Shown: positions 1-7,817 of the stretch, piece after piece
How the letters are laid out: each line of letters begins with the position of its first letter
Position numbering within the stretch: the stretch's first letter is position 1
Notes under the pieces: generated by a model
The model's input: the letters and a program-made list of their open reading frames with translations, nothing else
The model's database searches: none
What the model was told of the DNA's origin: nothing
Origin: JAPKYZ01 sp033763835
Lineage (GTDB): Bacteria > Acidobacteriota > Terriglobia > Bryobacterales > Bryobacteraceae
Direction of reading: 5' to 3'
NCBI GenBank assembly: GCA_033763835.1
Contig: JANRJS010000016.1
Coordinates: 83,627-147,626, forward strand
DNA: 64,000 nt
Position numbers and translations under genes: made by a program

Positions 1-10
1 GCCCGCGCAA

Positions 11-232
11 TTGAACTGCTCCTGGTGCAAAACGATGGACACCTATGAAATCCAGTGGGTTGTCCGGAAGAAGAAAGACCGCTTGCCGCCGGGCGGCGAC
101 GAGCGGGACCGGGCGAAGTTCGCCAAAGCGCAGAGCTACATGGTGCTGATCGACACGCACGCGCAGTGCAAGAATATGCGCTGCCGCAAGCGGTTCGAGA
201 TTTCGGGCATCAAGACGATGGCCTTCATTTAG
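11..232 (+). CDS. Small Cys-rich hypothetical protein, possibly 5'-truncated
   Basis: I do not recognise this gene. The frame stays open to the window edge, so the start may lie upstream; a TTG at 11 or an ATG at 35 could also open it. Cysteines at about residues 3 and 6 and again at 53 and 58 could form a small zinc site around a lysine/arginine-rich middle (about residues 19-39). The C-terminus is hydrophobic. A short GC hairpin (255-268) follows and may end its transcript. No function is proposed. That it is a real gene is likely because it has no better competing frame and ends cleanly. Confidence 0.5.
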   Translation: MNCSWCKTMDTYEIQWVVRKKKDRLPPGGDERDRAKFAKAQSYMVLIDTHAQCKNMRCRKRFEISGIKTMAFI

Positions 233-254
233 AATTTGCCCGCAAAATGGAGTC

Positions 255-268
255 GGCCCCTTTGGGCC
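255..268. terminator. Short GC hairpin after the first gene
   Basis: GGCCC (255-259) and GGGCC (264-268) pair around a CTTT loop, 22 nt after the stop of the small Cys-rich gene. There is no T-run after it, so intrinsic termination is only a guess. Confidence 0.3.
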
Positions 269-429
269 AGCGAACCGGTCGGGTCGGTGCGCCAGCGGAC
301 CCTGTTTCCTTTGGGTAAGCATTGCGGCCCAAGCCCCTAATTGCAAGATCCCGAAGTATACGCGGTGGCGAGACGGCTGGACAAGTCGGCGCTGGCCATA
401 GCGCGGTTTCTGCGAATACTCGAATTCGT

Positions 430-645
430 ATGGCGGCGCTGAACTGGTCGCAATGCAATGCCGTGGAGAGCGTTCCCGGCAAATTGAGCGGTGAGTGGGT
501 TTTCCGGGGCACTCGCGTGCCCGTATCCGCGATCTTCGAGAACTTGAAGTCTTCTTCGCTGGACGAGATATTGGAGAACTTCCCCGTCTCCCGCGCACAG
601 GTGCAGGCCGTATTGGACTTCGCCGCAAAAAGCGGAGAAACCTAG
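430..645 (+). CDS. DUF433 family antitoxin-like protein
   Basis: A 71-residue DUF433 protein. The family signature is visible: VRG/FRG-TRVPVSAIFENL, then a DEILENFP segment and a C-terminal helix (QVQAVLDFAA) forming a winged-helix-like fold. DUF433 proteins are usually the first gene of a two-gene module with a DUF5615 PIN-like partner, which here follows as a broken copy at 666-981. The start is set at ATG 430, because a second copy at 63847 begins with the same M-A-x-L-x-W-S-Q-C pattern. No clear ribosome-binding site is seen. With its partner disabled it may be an orphan antitoxin or a leftover regulator. Confidence 0.75.
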   Translation: MAALNWSQCNAVESVPGKLSGEWVFRGTRVPVSAIFENLKSSSLDEILENFPVSRAQVQAVLDFAAKSGET

Positions 646-665
646 CTAGATCCGCCTCGCGCGGC

Positions 666-981
666 ATGAAGATCGTTCTGGATGAAAGCGCTCCTCAAAA
701 GCTGCGGCTACCGATCGGGAACCGTCAAACAGTGGCGACTACTTGGTTTCTGGACTGGTCCGGGCTGAAAAACGGGGCGTTGCCGATGGCCGCCGAGGAG
801 GCTGGAAGACCAAGCGCTCCCCGATCAACAGAACTTGTCGGGGCGTCAGATTGCGGTACTCGTGCTAAGCACGAACAACTGGAGCGTCATTCGGGAAAGA
901 ATCGCCGACATAGCGAACGCTATCGAGGCGGCCGCTCCAGGATCGTTGACTTACGTGGATATCGGTCACGCGCGCGGGTAA
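666..981 (+). pseudogene. DUF5615 PIN-like toxin, frameshifted remnant
   Basis: Starts MKIVLDESAPQKLR in one frame and reads to about position 800 (TTWFLDWSGLKNGALPMAAEEAG). It then continues in another frame from about 820 as DQQNLSGRQIAVLVLSTNNW and runs to a TAA at 979-981. In intact DUF5615 proteins these blocks are joined by a strand ending in an acidic TTDQN motif; here part of that segment is missing and the frame changes. The order of blocks matches the family along its whole length, so this is a decayed toxin gene behind the DUF433 gene. The missing acidic centre makes activity unlikely. Confidence 0.7.
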
Positions 982-1128
982 GAAATCGGAGACGTTTCGC
1001 GCCGGAAGATCGATTCGGCGTTGCTACTCAGACAAACGCCCTCTCACGGGAAATAGGTCCGCATCGTCTGGACCACCCAATTCCAGACCGTTGACTGGAC
1101 TCCAGCGGCTAGTCCGAATAGTCACTGG

Positions 1129-1134
1129 TAGACT
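1129..1134 (+). promoter_or_regulatory. -10-like TAGACT six nt before the Phd start
   Basis: TAGACT ends six bases before ATG 1141, so transcription would begin at or next to the start codon. No convincing -35 is seen. The same spacing recurs at other antitoxin genes in this window. Confidence 0.45.
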
Positions 1135-1140
1135 CGGGGC

Positions 1141-1406
1141 ATGGCGAAGACCGCGAAGTCGAACACCTGGCAATTGCAGACGGCGAAGGCGCAGTTCAGC
1201 GAACTGTTCCGGCGCGCGCTTACCGAGGGCCGCAGCGCGTGACGCGGCGGGGCAAGGAAGCGGTGGTGGTGCTGCGGGCGGAGGAGTTCGAGCGGTTGAA
1301 TCCCGCCAAGCCCGGCCAAAGCTTAGTAGAGATTCTCCGCCGCGGCCGCCTGCACGAACTCGATCTTACGCGGTCCAAAGACTTCATGCGCGAGATCGAC
1401 TTGTGA
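1141..1406 (+). pseudogene. Phd/YefM-type antitoxin split by a frameshift
   Basis: The first part (ATG 1141 to TGA 1240-1242, 33 codons) has the Phd N-terminus WQLQTAKAQFSELFRRAL. The second part, in the next frame, carries the rest of the fold (VTRRGKEAVVVLRAEEFERL) and a C-terminal toxin-binding-like tail to the TGA at 1404-1406. One missing base near 1231-1235 explains the break. A GTG at 1239 overlaps the first stop as GTGA, so two coupled half-proteins could in principle be made. The second stop overlaps the start of the PIN toxin in the same GTGA manner. A simple loss-of-function frameshift or a sequencing error is the plainer reading. Confidence 0.7.
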
Positions 1407-1819
1407 GTGGCTGGCTACTCGACACGAACGTGCTTTCGGAAGCCTCGAAACTGGCTCCCAACCCGGACGTAGGAGATTGGGTCGATACTCGCGATTCGCA
1501 AGCTCTTTGGGTGAGCGTCATCAGCCTTGGAGAAATCCGGCAAGGGATCGAAAGCGCTCGCCGCCGAACACGCGAGGCTTGGCTAACGCAAGAGTTATTA
1601 CCCGCATTCTCCGGGCGGATTTTGGACGTCGACCGCGAGGTCGCCTACACTTGGGGCAGGATGACGGCCAAGCGGCTTAAGATGGGGCGGCCTTTGCCGA
1701 TCGCCGATGGTCTGATCGCCGCCGCCGCCCAAGTGCACTCGCTCACGCTTGTCACGCGTAACGTGGAGGATTTCGCCTCGCACGACGTCGCGATCTTCAA
1801 CCCCTGGAAAAGCCGCTAG
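1403..1819 (+). CDS. PIN-domain ribonuclease toxin (VapC family)
   Basis: A 138-residue PIN protein. The N-terminal LLDTNVLSE gives the first acidic residue. SVISLGEIRQGIE supplies the second-site glutamate, LPIADGLIAAAAQ the third acidic site, and LVTRNVEDF the last, all in the usual order. GTG 1403 is chosen because it overlaps the stop of the Phd reading frame (GTGA), the normal coupled layout of these modules. PIN toxins cleave RNA in a metal-dependent way and are held inactive by the upstream antitoxin. The antitoxin frame here is broken, so either the toxin is silent, a split antitoxin works, or another antitoxin covers it. Confidence 0.85.
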   Translation: MSGWLLDTNVLSEASKLAPNPDVGDWVDTRDSQALWVSVISLGEIRQGIESARRRTREAWLTQELLPAFSGRILDVDREVAYTWGRMTAKRLKMGRPLPIADGLIAAAAQVHSLTLVTRNVEDFASHDVAIFNPWKSR

Positions 1820-1827
1820 AAATGCGA

Positions 1828-1854
1828 AACGCCCGGGCGGGAAACCCGGGCGTT
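1828..1854. terminator. Hairpin between convergent genes
   Basis: AACGCCCGGG (1828-1837) pairs perfectly with CCCGGGCGTT (1845-1854) around a 7-nt loop, directly after the PIN gene stop and facing the convergent DUF465 gene. There is no long T-run, so it may be a bidirectional stop or an mRNA-end hairpin. Confidence 0.6.
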
Positions 1855-1892
1855 CGCGAACCCCTGAAAAGCGCAACCGATAGTCGCGGGAG

Positions 1893-2135
1893 TTAGACCA
1901 GTTGGGCCTCCCGGTGATGGTGCATGATGTCCATCATGCGGTCCTTGAGGTAGAGCTTGCGCCGTTTCAGGCGAGCCTCCTCCAGAACATCGTCGTCCGA
2001 GGGATGCGGATCGGCCTCGATTTCGGCCACCCGCTTTTTCAGAATTGCGTGTTCGTTCGCGAGTTCGCGAAACTCCTCGTCGGACGCCATCAGATGCGCC
2101 TTAAGCTCTTCGAGCTCTTGGACACTCATTTCCAT
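1893..2135 (-). CDS. YdcH/DUF465 family small coiled-coil protein
   Basis: An 80-residue, highly charged, helical protein. The family pattern is clear: an acidic first helix, a FRELANEHAILKKRVAEIE segment, then EEARLKRRKLYLKDRMMDIM near the end. DUF465 proteins are short helical hairpins of unknown function, common in Gram-negative bacteria. An AAGGAG ribosome-binding site lies about 10 nt before ATG 2135. It sits downstream of the RimI-like gene on the same strand, separated by about 170 nt in which I see no other gene. Confidence 0.8.
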   Translation of the reverse strand: MEMSVQELEELKAHLMASDEEFRELANEHAILKKRVAEIEADPHPSDDDVLEEARLKRRKLYLKDRMMDIMHHHREAQLV

Positions 2136-2303
2136 TGCGTGATTCTCCTTTTTGTTGAAAGGATTGCCACGCCGGGTCTGTTCCTCTTTGGACTTGGCGG
2201 GCGGAGTACGGATGGCCCGCTTGGGGAATAGGCTCGGTGGGTAATCGCTCGGACTTGCATCAATGCCGGCAAGTTACCGAGGCCTGCCGACGCCCAAACA
2301 GTA

Positions 2304-2699
2304 TCACGCCTCGCGGACCAATACAATGGCCTTCTCGGGCGGATCGTTGTAGTACGCCCGGCGCTCGCCGATTTCCCGAAATCCGAGGGAGCCGTAGAGC
2401 GCTCTCGCCGCCGCGTTCGATTCGCGGACTTCGAGGAACCAGCGCCCGCCTAGCGATAGCGCGTCGGCCACCAAGGCGCGCGCTAGCCCCCGCCGCCGCG
2501 CCTCCGGCGCCACGGCTAAGTTGAGAATCTCGAATTCGCCCTCGGCTACTTGCCGGTACACCAATATGGCCACACCGTCGACCACGCGAAGCGGATCGTC
2601 GCCCGGCAGCCACTGCGCGGCCTCGGGAGACCGTTCGAGGAGCGGAGCGATCCACGCCAGATCGTCAAGCGTCCCGGCGCGTAAAGTGAACGACGGCAT
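2304..2699 (-). CDS. rimI: GNAT acetyltransferase, RimI-like
   Basis: A 131-residue single GNAT domain. EFEILNLAVAPEARRRGLA contains beta-4 and the acetyl-CoA pyrophosphate loop (R/Q-x-x-G-x-A form). SNAAARALYGSLGFREIGERRAYY is the conserved C-terminal part seen in RimI, which acetylates the N-terminal alanine of ribosomal protein S18. The protein is shorter than E. coli RimI but covers all core motifs. Its start lies 35 nt inside the 3' end of the MFS gene, so the two are probably co-transcribed. The specific RimI role is inferred from the motif block; a different GNAT substrate cannot be excluded. Confidence 0.75.
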   Translation of the reverse strand: MPSFTLRAGTLDDLAWIAPLLERSPEAAQWLPGDDPLRVVDGVAILVYRQVAEGEFEILNLAVAPEARRRGLARALVADALSLGGRWFLEVRESNAAARALYGSLGFREIGERRAYYNDPPEKAIVLVREA

Positions 2700-3837
2700 A
2701 CCCCAAAAGCGGCATAAACGCGGAGACGGTGCAGACGGGTCCGAAACCGTATTGGTCGATCGTGCGCCCGATCAACGGCGAGACGATCACCTGCAACAAC
2801 CCGTAGGCGGCGGTCAGCAGCGAAACACCGAACGCCGCGCGCGGCCCGAACGCATCCACCGGCATGGTGTACAAGTTGACGCCCCAGCCGGAAGACCAGA
2901 AGAAACTGAAAGCGATCATCAACGCGCCGGTGAGCGGAGTGGGCATCAGAGGGACCAGCGCGGTAGAAGTCATCATGACCGCACACGCCATCAGCGCATA
3001 ACGCCGCGCGGTTAATGCGGGCATGCCGCGCGCGATCAACCGCCAAGAGATCGCTCCGCCGATTAGCGCGCCGAAATAGGCGGCGAGGTGCGGCAGTCCG
3101 GCGAGAAACTTGATGTCGTCGACTTTCAACTTGAACTGGTGAGTGAGAAACACGCTGGTCCAGTTCGTCCACAGCGAGTAGACGGTCATGGCGAGCAAGT
3201 TAGAAGCGACATAGCCCCACAAGCGGCGATCGCTTAGCATGTCGCTCATCGCCAGCGGTTGTGCGGATTGCGCGTCCTCGCTGGCCGGGGCCCATTTCGA
3301 CGCCGCCAGCCAAACCGGAATCCAGACGAAGCCTAACGCTCCGGTAACGATAAACGCGAGCCGCCAATCGAAATACGCCGCCATCAACGGCGCGGCCACG
3401 GAGCCGATACTCAAGCCGATCTGGCTGAATCCCGCGCCGAGCGCGCGCTCCTTCGGCTGTAGGTACTTGTGGCCGACCTTGCCCGTCGAAGGGATGCCCG
3501 CCGATTCGCCAACGCCGAGCACGGCGGTGGCGGCCATCAATCCGGGAAGCCCGGCGACGAATCCGCGCGCCATCCCGGCGATCGACCACAAAGCGACCGC
3601 GAACGTGATTCCGCGGTTGAGTCCGAAGCGGTCGAGCATCCAACCCGCGACCGGCGAGGAGAGCGCGTAGGTCAGCGAGAACAGTTGCAGGATACGGCCG
3701 AACTGTTCGTTGTTGATTCCGAACTCGACCTTCAGAACCGGCGCGAGTGCGGCAAGCACCTGCCGGTCTAGATAGTTAAGCGCGGACGAAAGAACGAAAA
3801 TGCCGACGACGATCCAGCGGATGGGAATGCCGCTCAA
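2665..3837 (-). CDS. Major facilitator superfamily transporter, ACS-like
   Basis: About 390 residues with roughly 12 hydrophobic segments. The first transmembrane helix is followed by SALNYLDRQVLAALAP, and DRFGLNRGI forms the MFS loop 2-3 motif. GVGESAGIPS resembles the anion:cation symporter group, which moves organic acids and sugar acids. The start is set at TTG 3837, which overlaps the stop of the preceding gene (TTGA); no in-frame ATG exists until well inside the first half. Sequence upstream of that point in this frame is antisense-like basic noise. The substrate is not evident. The gene is coupled to the TPR gene before it and the acetyltransferase after it. Confidence 0.85.
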   Translation of the reverse strand: MSGIPIRWIVVGIFVLSSALNYLDRQVLAALAPVLKVEFGINNEQFGRILQLFSLTYALSSPVAGWMLDRFGLNRGITFAVALWSIAGMARGFVAGLPGLMAATAVLGVGESAGIPSTGKVGHKYLQPKERALGAGFSQIGLSIGSVAAPLMAAYFDWRLAFIVTGALGFVWIPVWLAASKWAPASEDAQSAQPLAMSDMLSDRRLWGYVASNLLAMTVYSLWTNWTSVFLTHQFKLKVDDIKFLAGLPHLAAYFGALIGGAISWRLIARGMPALTARRYALMACAVMMTSTALVPLMPTPLTGALMIAFSFFWSSGWGVNLYTMPVDAFGPRAAFGVSLLTAAYGLLQVIVSPLIGRTIDQYGFGPVCTVSAFMPLLGYAVVHFTRRDA

Positions 3838-5288
3838 AACCGGATCACCGCGGCCTCGCCCACCGTGCCCGTTTTGGGGTCGGCCTTTCCGAAATACTCG
3901 ACCGTGACGTTGCGCGCGGGACGCTGTACGCCGCACGCCAGGGAGGCCGTTGCCCCTCCGTCGATGACGATTTTGGATGGATCGGGGACCAGCAATTGAG
4001 CGATTTTTCCGTCGACGGCGACGGCCAAGCGCAACCGGGAGCCTAAGCAATCCACGCGCGATAGCTTACCAACGATCGTCGTGTCGGGCTTGGGGCCGTC
4101 CCACCATTTCTCGACTTTCGTTCCTTCGGGCAACGGCGCCCGGCCCGCGTTCGCCTTCGCCTCTGCGGCCAGCACCCGCGCAGTGGCTTCATTTTTCAGG
4201 CGCTGCAACTCGCGTTCCTGCGCGAGTTTCTCTTCACGCCGCGCGGCTTCTTCGGCGTCGAGGCGCGCGTCGATCAGCGCGGTACGCTTCGCCTGAATTT
4301 CGCGCTTCGCCTGTGGATCGCCGGCGGCTTTCTCCGCGCTCGCCCAAGCTTTGTCGGCGTCGGCGAACCGGTTGTAGGAGTGCATCAGCAGGGCGAATTC
4401 GGCCCAAAGCGCGGAGTCGCGCGGGGAAAGCTCGCAAGCTTTTTTGAGATAACCGGCCTTCTTGCCCGGATCGGACTCGAGCTTCGCGAGGGCTTTCCAA
4501 GGCTCCGGCCACTCGGGTTTGCGTTGGCTGGCTTCCTGGAATTTGCCCGCTGCGAGTAAGCCCATCGCGGTATCGGGATCGGATTGCGGCTTCAACAACC
4601 GCTGGACTGCGCTGGGATCGATGTCGCGCGGGTAGAAATCGCGCGAAGCGTTTAGAGGCTTGCCCGCGAGATCGTACGTCGGTACGACTTTCGCCTCGAA
4701 ATGCGCCTTCGCCTCTTTCTCGATTTCGGCGAGCGGCTTGCCGAGGCCGTTGCGCGCCGCGACATCGGGATCGACGCCACGTTCGAGATTCGCGATGAAG
4801 ACTTTCACGCGACCGCGATACTCGTCGCTCGTCACGAGCATGTGTACGCGCGCCCAATCGAGAGTCGGCTGCGCGGGCGGCTGCCCGAGGATGACGTGCG
4901 TACCGGAGACCTCGGCGGTGGAGAGAACGTCGATCAGTCCACGCTCGATCGACGAGGGCATGCGGCCCAGGTTGTCGTCGATCAAGATGCGCGTGAGTTG
5001 CGCGTTCCAGGCGGGGGGAATTTCGTCTTTCTCGTTAAGGACTCCGGTCCAGGAATCTTGCGCGAGCCGCAATTCGGGCGATGTGGCCGAGCGCTCGACG
5101 ACGATGCGCACCGGCCAGAGAGTCTTCGGTTCTTTTTTGCCGGTGATCTGCTCGAACGCCCACCGCACCTGTTCGAGATGGTTGAGCGTGGTTTGGGCGT
5201 GCTTGCGATCGCGCGCGCTCATGACTTCGAACGGGCCGGTCTTGATCGACTGCCAGTCCGCGGCGAGCAGCAGGATCGCGGTGAGCAC
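3834..5288 (-). CDS. Exported TPR/coiled-coil protein of unknown function
   Basis: A 484-residue protein with a short hydrophobic N-terminus (MLTAILLLAA) that looks like a signal sequence. The first half carries a region around WARVHMLVTSDEYRGRV that loosely resembles the peptidase-like part of DUF1570-type proteins, but no catalytic HExxH is seen. Residues about 240-320 read as tetratricopeptide-like helices. About 330-390 is a strongly charged coiled coil (DAEEAARREEKLAQERELQR). The C-terminus has two Cys in a beta-rich tail. It probably acts as an envelope scaffold. Its stop overlaps the MFS transporter start. Confidence 0.6.
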   Translation of the reverse strand: MLTAILLLAADWQSIKTGPFEVMSARDRKHAQTTLNHLEQVRWAFEQITGKKEPKTLWPVRIVVERSATSPELRLAQDSWTGVLNEKDEIPPAWNAQLTRILIDDNLGRMPSSIERGLIDVLSTAEVSGTHVILGQPPAQPTLDWARVHMLVTSDEYRGRVKVFIANLERGVDPDVAARNGLGKPLAEIEKEAKAHFEAKVVPTYDLAGKPLNASRDFYPRDIDPSAVQRLLKPQSDPDTAMGLLAAGKFQEASQRKPEWPEPWKALAKLESDPGKKAGYLKKACELSPRDSALWAEFALLMHSYNRFADADKAWASAEKAAGDPQAKREIQAKRTALIDARLDAEEAARREEKLAQERELQRLKNEATARVLAAEAKANAGRAPLPEGTKVEKWWDGPKPDTTIVGKLSRVDCLGSRLRLAVAVDGKIAQLLVPDPSKIVIDGGATASLACGVQRPARNVTVEYFGKADPKTGTVGEAAVIRF

Positions 5289-5354
5289 GCCCCGATTATA
5301 GCGGCGGTCCGGCTACCGAATCCCTGCGACGCGCGTATCGCCGGAGAGGTCTAC

Positions 5355-5739
5355 CTACCAGACGGTCTGAACGGGATAGTCGCGAAAAATCCGGTCTGCG
5401 GTAACTAAAGTCATCCGTTCCGATATCGCTTGGGCGATGAGAATCCGGTCGAATGGGTCTTTGTGGACCGGTGGTATGAGGCTAAGGTTTGGACGTGTGG
5501 AAGGTCGATCGAAAGAACGCCGGACACGCCGAGGCTGGCGAATGCCCATCGAAAGAGTCCAAGGACAATGACGTTACCAAGCGCTTGGACCGCACCTTGA
5601 TTTCGATCTCCCACAGAGAAGCCACGCTCGCGTGAAGTGTGTTGCCGGCGTCGGCGAGAGCGGTCCAGGCTTTGGCGGAAAGCAATTCCGGACTATCGAT
5701 GGACCAAAGAAGTACATTCGAGTCGAGGAGAAGTTTCAG
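5355..5739 (-). pseudogene. PIN-domain toxin with several frameshifts
   Basis: Read in three frames, the pieces join into a PIN protein. LKLLLDSNVLLWSID and LHASVASLWEIEIKVR lie at the 5' end, SVLSIDLPHVQTL-like text in a second frame, and VHKDPFDRILIAQA plus MTLVTADRIF in a third. The intact relative at 13971-14351 has the same blocks (IDTHIFLWAI, SVVSMWEISIK, HRDPFDRVLVAQA) without breaks. At least two frameshifts make this copy non-functional. It follows, and in the restored frame overlaps, the damaged Phd gene. Confidence 0.75.
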
Positions 5740-5967
5740 TACCGGCCCTCAGGAAGGCGTCGAACTCCTCGTCGGTCATCGGCTTATCCCATCCTTCGGT
5801 AAATTGAATTTCCCTCGGGCGGTACCGAACTGCCGTTTTGGTGCCTCAACGGAGACTAACTTGATCGACGGCTGGCCCTCGTCGGCGATCAACACTTCCT
5901 CGCCGCGCCGCGCGCGCTCGACTAGCGCCTCGAATTGGTCCCGGGCCTCGCGGAGTGTTACCTGCAT
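5693..5967 (-). pseudogene. Phd/YefM-type antitoxin with frameshifted C-terminus
   Basis: The intact part from ATG 5967 (MQVTLREARDQFEALVERA, then GEEVLIADEGQPSIKLV) is a normal Phd fold. After FNLP the frame shifts: the continuous frame stops within a few residues at 5776, while the next frame restores EGWDKPMTDEEFDAFL and reads to about 5693. A single missing base explains it. The N-terminal DNA-binding half remains, so repression of its own promoter could survive even though the toxin-binding tail is lost. Partner of the damaged PIN gene downstream. Confidence 0.75.
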
Positions 5968-5973
5968 GGTTCC

Positions 5974-5979
5974 AAGATA
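5974..5979 (-). promoter_or_regulatory. -10-like TATCTT six nt before the Phd start
   Basis: On the minus strand TATCTT is followed by exactly six bases and then ATG 5967, which predicts a transcript starting at the start codon. No clear -35 is present. Confidence 0.45.
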
Positions 5980-6003
5980 GCCCTTCCGAGTCCGGCGCTC
6001 CGC

Positions 6004-6864
6004 TTACTCGTCGTTATTCACGCTGCGGCCGCGAGGAGGCGCGGGGCGCTCCGCGTCTTCGATGGTGACGTTCATCGACGACTCGCGCTTTTCGCGAACG
6101 ACGGTCACGGGAAACGTCTTCTTATCGCGCATCGCGCGGATGGCATTGGTGATTTGGCGCGTCGAATTCACCGGAGTTCCGTCCACCTTGGTGATCACGT
6201 CGCCGACTTTCAATCCGGCTTTCTCGGCGGCTGTGTTTTTGCCGACGCTGCGCACTAGCACGCCATCTTTAACGCCGAAGAACTCGGCGAGTTGTCCTTC
6301 CAGGCCCTCGCCCTCGATGCCGAGCATGCCGCTGCGCCAGCTCATCGTCATCCGCGGAGTGTCGGGCATTTCCATGCGCGGCATTTCGATGCGCGGGATT
6401 TCGATTCGCATCGGCTCTCCGTCGCGGAAGGCTACCATCGGCTTGCGCTTTGCGGTGGTCAGCGCAAAGGTCTGTAACTTACCCTCGCGGCTGACGGCGA
6501 TTTTCACTTCGCGGTTCGGCGGTGTCTCCCGCACGTAGCGCATAAACTGATCGAGCCCCTCGACGCGCTGGCCGTTAAACTCCATCACCACGTCGCCGGT
6601 TTTGAGACCCGCCTTGCTCGCGGGCGAATCCTCGGCGATGCTGGTCAATTCGACGCCGCGCGTTTCGCGCAGCTTGAGCGCCTTAGCGCGCTCGTCGTCC
6701 ACATCGGCGACACCGACGCCCAGATAGCTGCCCCCAGCCATTCCCTGACTCATCCAGACCATCGGGGCGGGTGGAACTGGAGCGGCGGCCGGAGCGGGCG
6801 GGACCGTTTGGGCCCAAGCGCCAATGGCGGTCGCAAAAAAACCGGCGGTTCGAAAAACCTTCAT
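6004..6864 (-). CDS. Exported double-PDZ-domain protein
   Basis: About 286 residues: signal peptide (residues 1-20, ending AWAQ), a Pro/Ala-rich linker, PDZ 1 around YLGVGVADVDD to about residue 130, and a linker with short EIPRIEMPRMEMPD-type repeats. PDZ 2 lies around GMLGIEGEG to residue 265, with GLKVGDVITKVDG carrying the second peptide-binding core. No trypsin-like or other protease domain is attached, unlike DegP/HtrA. ATG 6864 is chosen because a GAGGAGAA site lies at a good distance before it. Last gene of the sigma/anti-sigma/DUF4097 operon, so it probably binds exposed protein tails in the envelope. Confidence 0.8.
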   Translation of the reverse strand: MKVFRTAGFFATAIGAWAQTVPPAPAAAPVPPAPMVWMSQGMAGGSYLGVGVADVDDERAKALKLRETRGVELTSIAEDSPASKAGLKTGDVVMEFNGQRVEGLDQFMRYVRETPPNREVKIAVSREGKLQTFALTTAKRKPMVAFRDGEPMRIEIPRIEMPRMEMPDTPRMTMSWRSGMLGIEGEGLEGQLAEFFGVKDGVLVRSVGKNTAAEKAGLKVGDVITKVDGTPVNSTRQITNAIRAMRDKKTFPVTVVREKRESSMNVTIEDAERPAPPRGRSVNNDE

Positions 6865-6866
6865 AC

Positions 6867-7817
6867 TCACTTCTCCTCGAGAACTTTTCGCCGAAGCCAG
6901 ATATTGCCGCCGCCTACGATCTTGAGCGGCGCTCCGCCGCCGTTCAACGAACCGGCCGCTTGCCGCCCGCCTCCGGGCACTTCGCGGAATTCGCTGGTCA
7001 CGATTCCCGGCAGCGCGGGGTTGGGAATTCCGGCTTCCACGTTCAACGCCAAATTGGACGGAAGAAAAACCACAATGTCACCCCACGCCGTAAACAGGCG
7101 GGACGAAAGGATGGGGCCGGAGAACTCGACGAGAACGGTTCCACGCCCCGTTTCGGCGTACACCGCGCCGCCGCCGCTCTTGAGCCGGATGCCGCCCGAA
7201 CCGGAGCGGCACTTTGCGCCCGCCCCCGCGGTGGCTTCGATCGATCCGCCCGCCGTTTGCAGATCGACTCCACCGCCCGCGCGTTCCACGCGAATGTTGC
7301 CACCCAGCGTGCGCGCCCAAACGGACCCCTTCACTTCGCCGAGCGTAATATCGCCGCCCTGAGATTCCACGGAAACTTCTTCCGCGAAATCCACCTGGAC
7401 CGGGCCGCCGCCCGAAAAGCAATGGAACAGGCCGACGCGTCCGGCCCGCACCTCGCCGCCCAAGGTGTCGATTCGCGCACGCTTGAGATTGTTGACTGTA
7501 ACGCGGCGGGAAGCGCGAATGGCGACGTCGCCGTCGAGGTCGTAAACTTCGGCTTCGCCCGCCGGATTCTCGATCACGACGCTCGGGACCGTTCGGGGAA
7601 CCCGTAAGATCGCGGCTCGCGATTCGACCAGCGAAATTTTCAGCCAGTCCTTTTCGGCCTTCGCCGTTACCGGAACGTCGCAAGCGATGTCGGTGCGCGC
7701 TTCGCCCTGAAGCTTGACTTTGCCTTGCGCGAAGACTAAGAGGCGGGTGGCTTTGCCGAGAGGTACTGTCTCTCCGGCCAGGAACGCGAGCAGCAGAACC
7801 GCGCTAGAAGATGCCAG
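6867..7817 (-). CDS. DUF4097-type beta-repeat envelope protein
   Basis: After a short hydrophobic leader, the protein is made of short beta-strands in repeating units rich in GG. GGEVRAG, GGDITLG, GGNIRVE, GGGVDLQ, GGSIEAT, GGIRLKS and GGAVYAE occur between about residues 120 and 230. This is the pattern of DUF4097 putative adhesin/beta-helix proteins that often sit beside ECF sigma or PspC-like genes. No ATG, GTG or TTG gives a full-length product; a CTG at 7817, overlapping the end of the anti-sigma gene by 14 nt, yields a plausible signal peptide. GTG 7577 is the first standard start, but it would discard the leader. Start uncertain, family fairly secure. Confidence 0.7.
   Translation of the reverse strand: MASSSAVLLLAFLAGETVPLGKATRLLVFAQGKVKLQGEARTDIACDVPVTAKAEKDWLKISLVESRAAILRVPRTVPSVVIENPAGEAEVYDLDGDVAIRASRRVTVNNLKRARIDTLGGEVRAGRVGLFHCFSGGGPVQVDFAEEVSVESQGGDITLGEVKGSVWARTLGGNIRVERAGGGVDLQTAGGSIEATAGAGAKCRSGSGGIRLKSGGGAVYAETGRGTVLVEFSGPILSSRLFTAWGDIVVFLPSNLALNVEAGIPNPALPGIVTSEFREVPGGGRQAAGSLNGGGAPLKIVGGGNIWLRRKVLEEK

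Noticed and set aside
11..318. Second frame (55-318) over the first gene
   Set aside because: It is Arg/Ala-rich with no motif and overlaps the Cys-rich frame; it is treated as a shadow.
495..1094. Single 199-codon protein over the DUF5615 region
   Set aside because: Only the first third matches the family; the rest is in the wrong frame, whereas the next frame restores the DUF5615 blocks. This is a frameshifted gene, not a longer protein.
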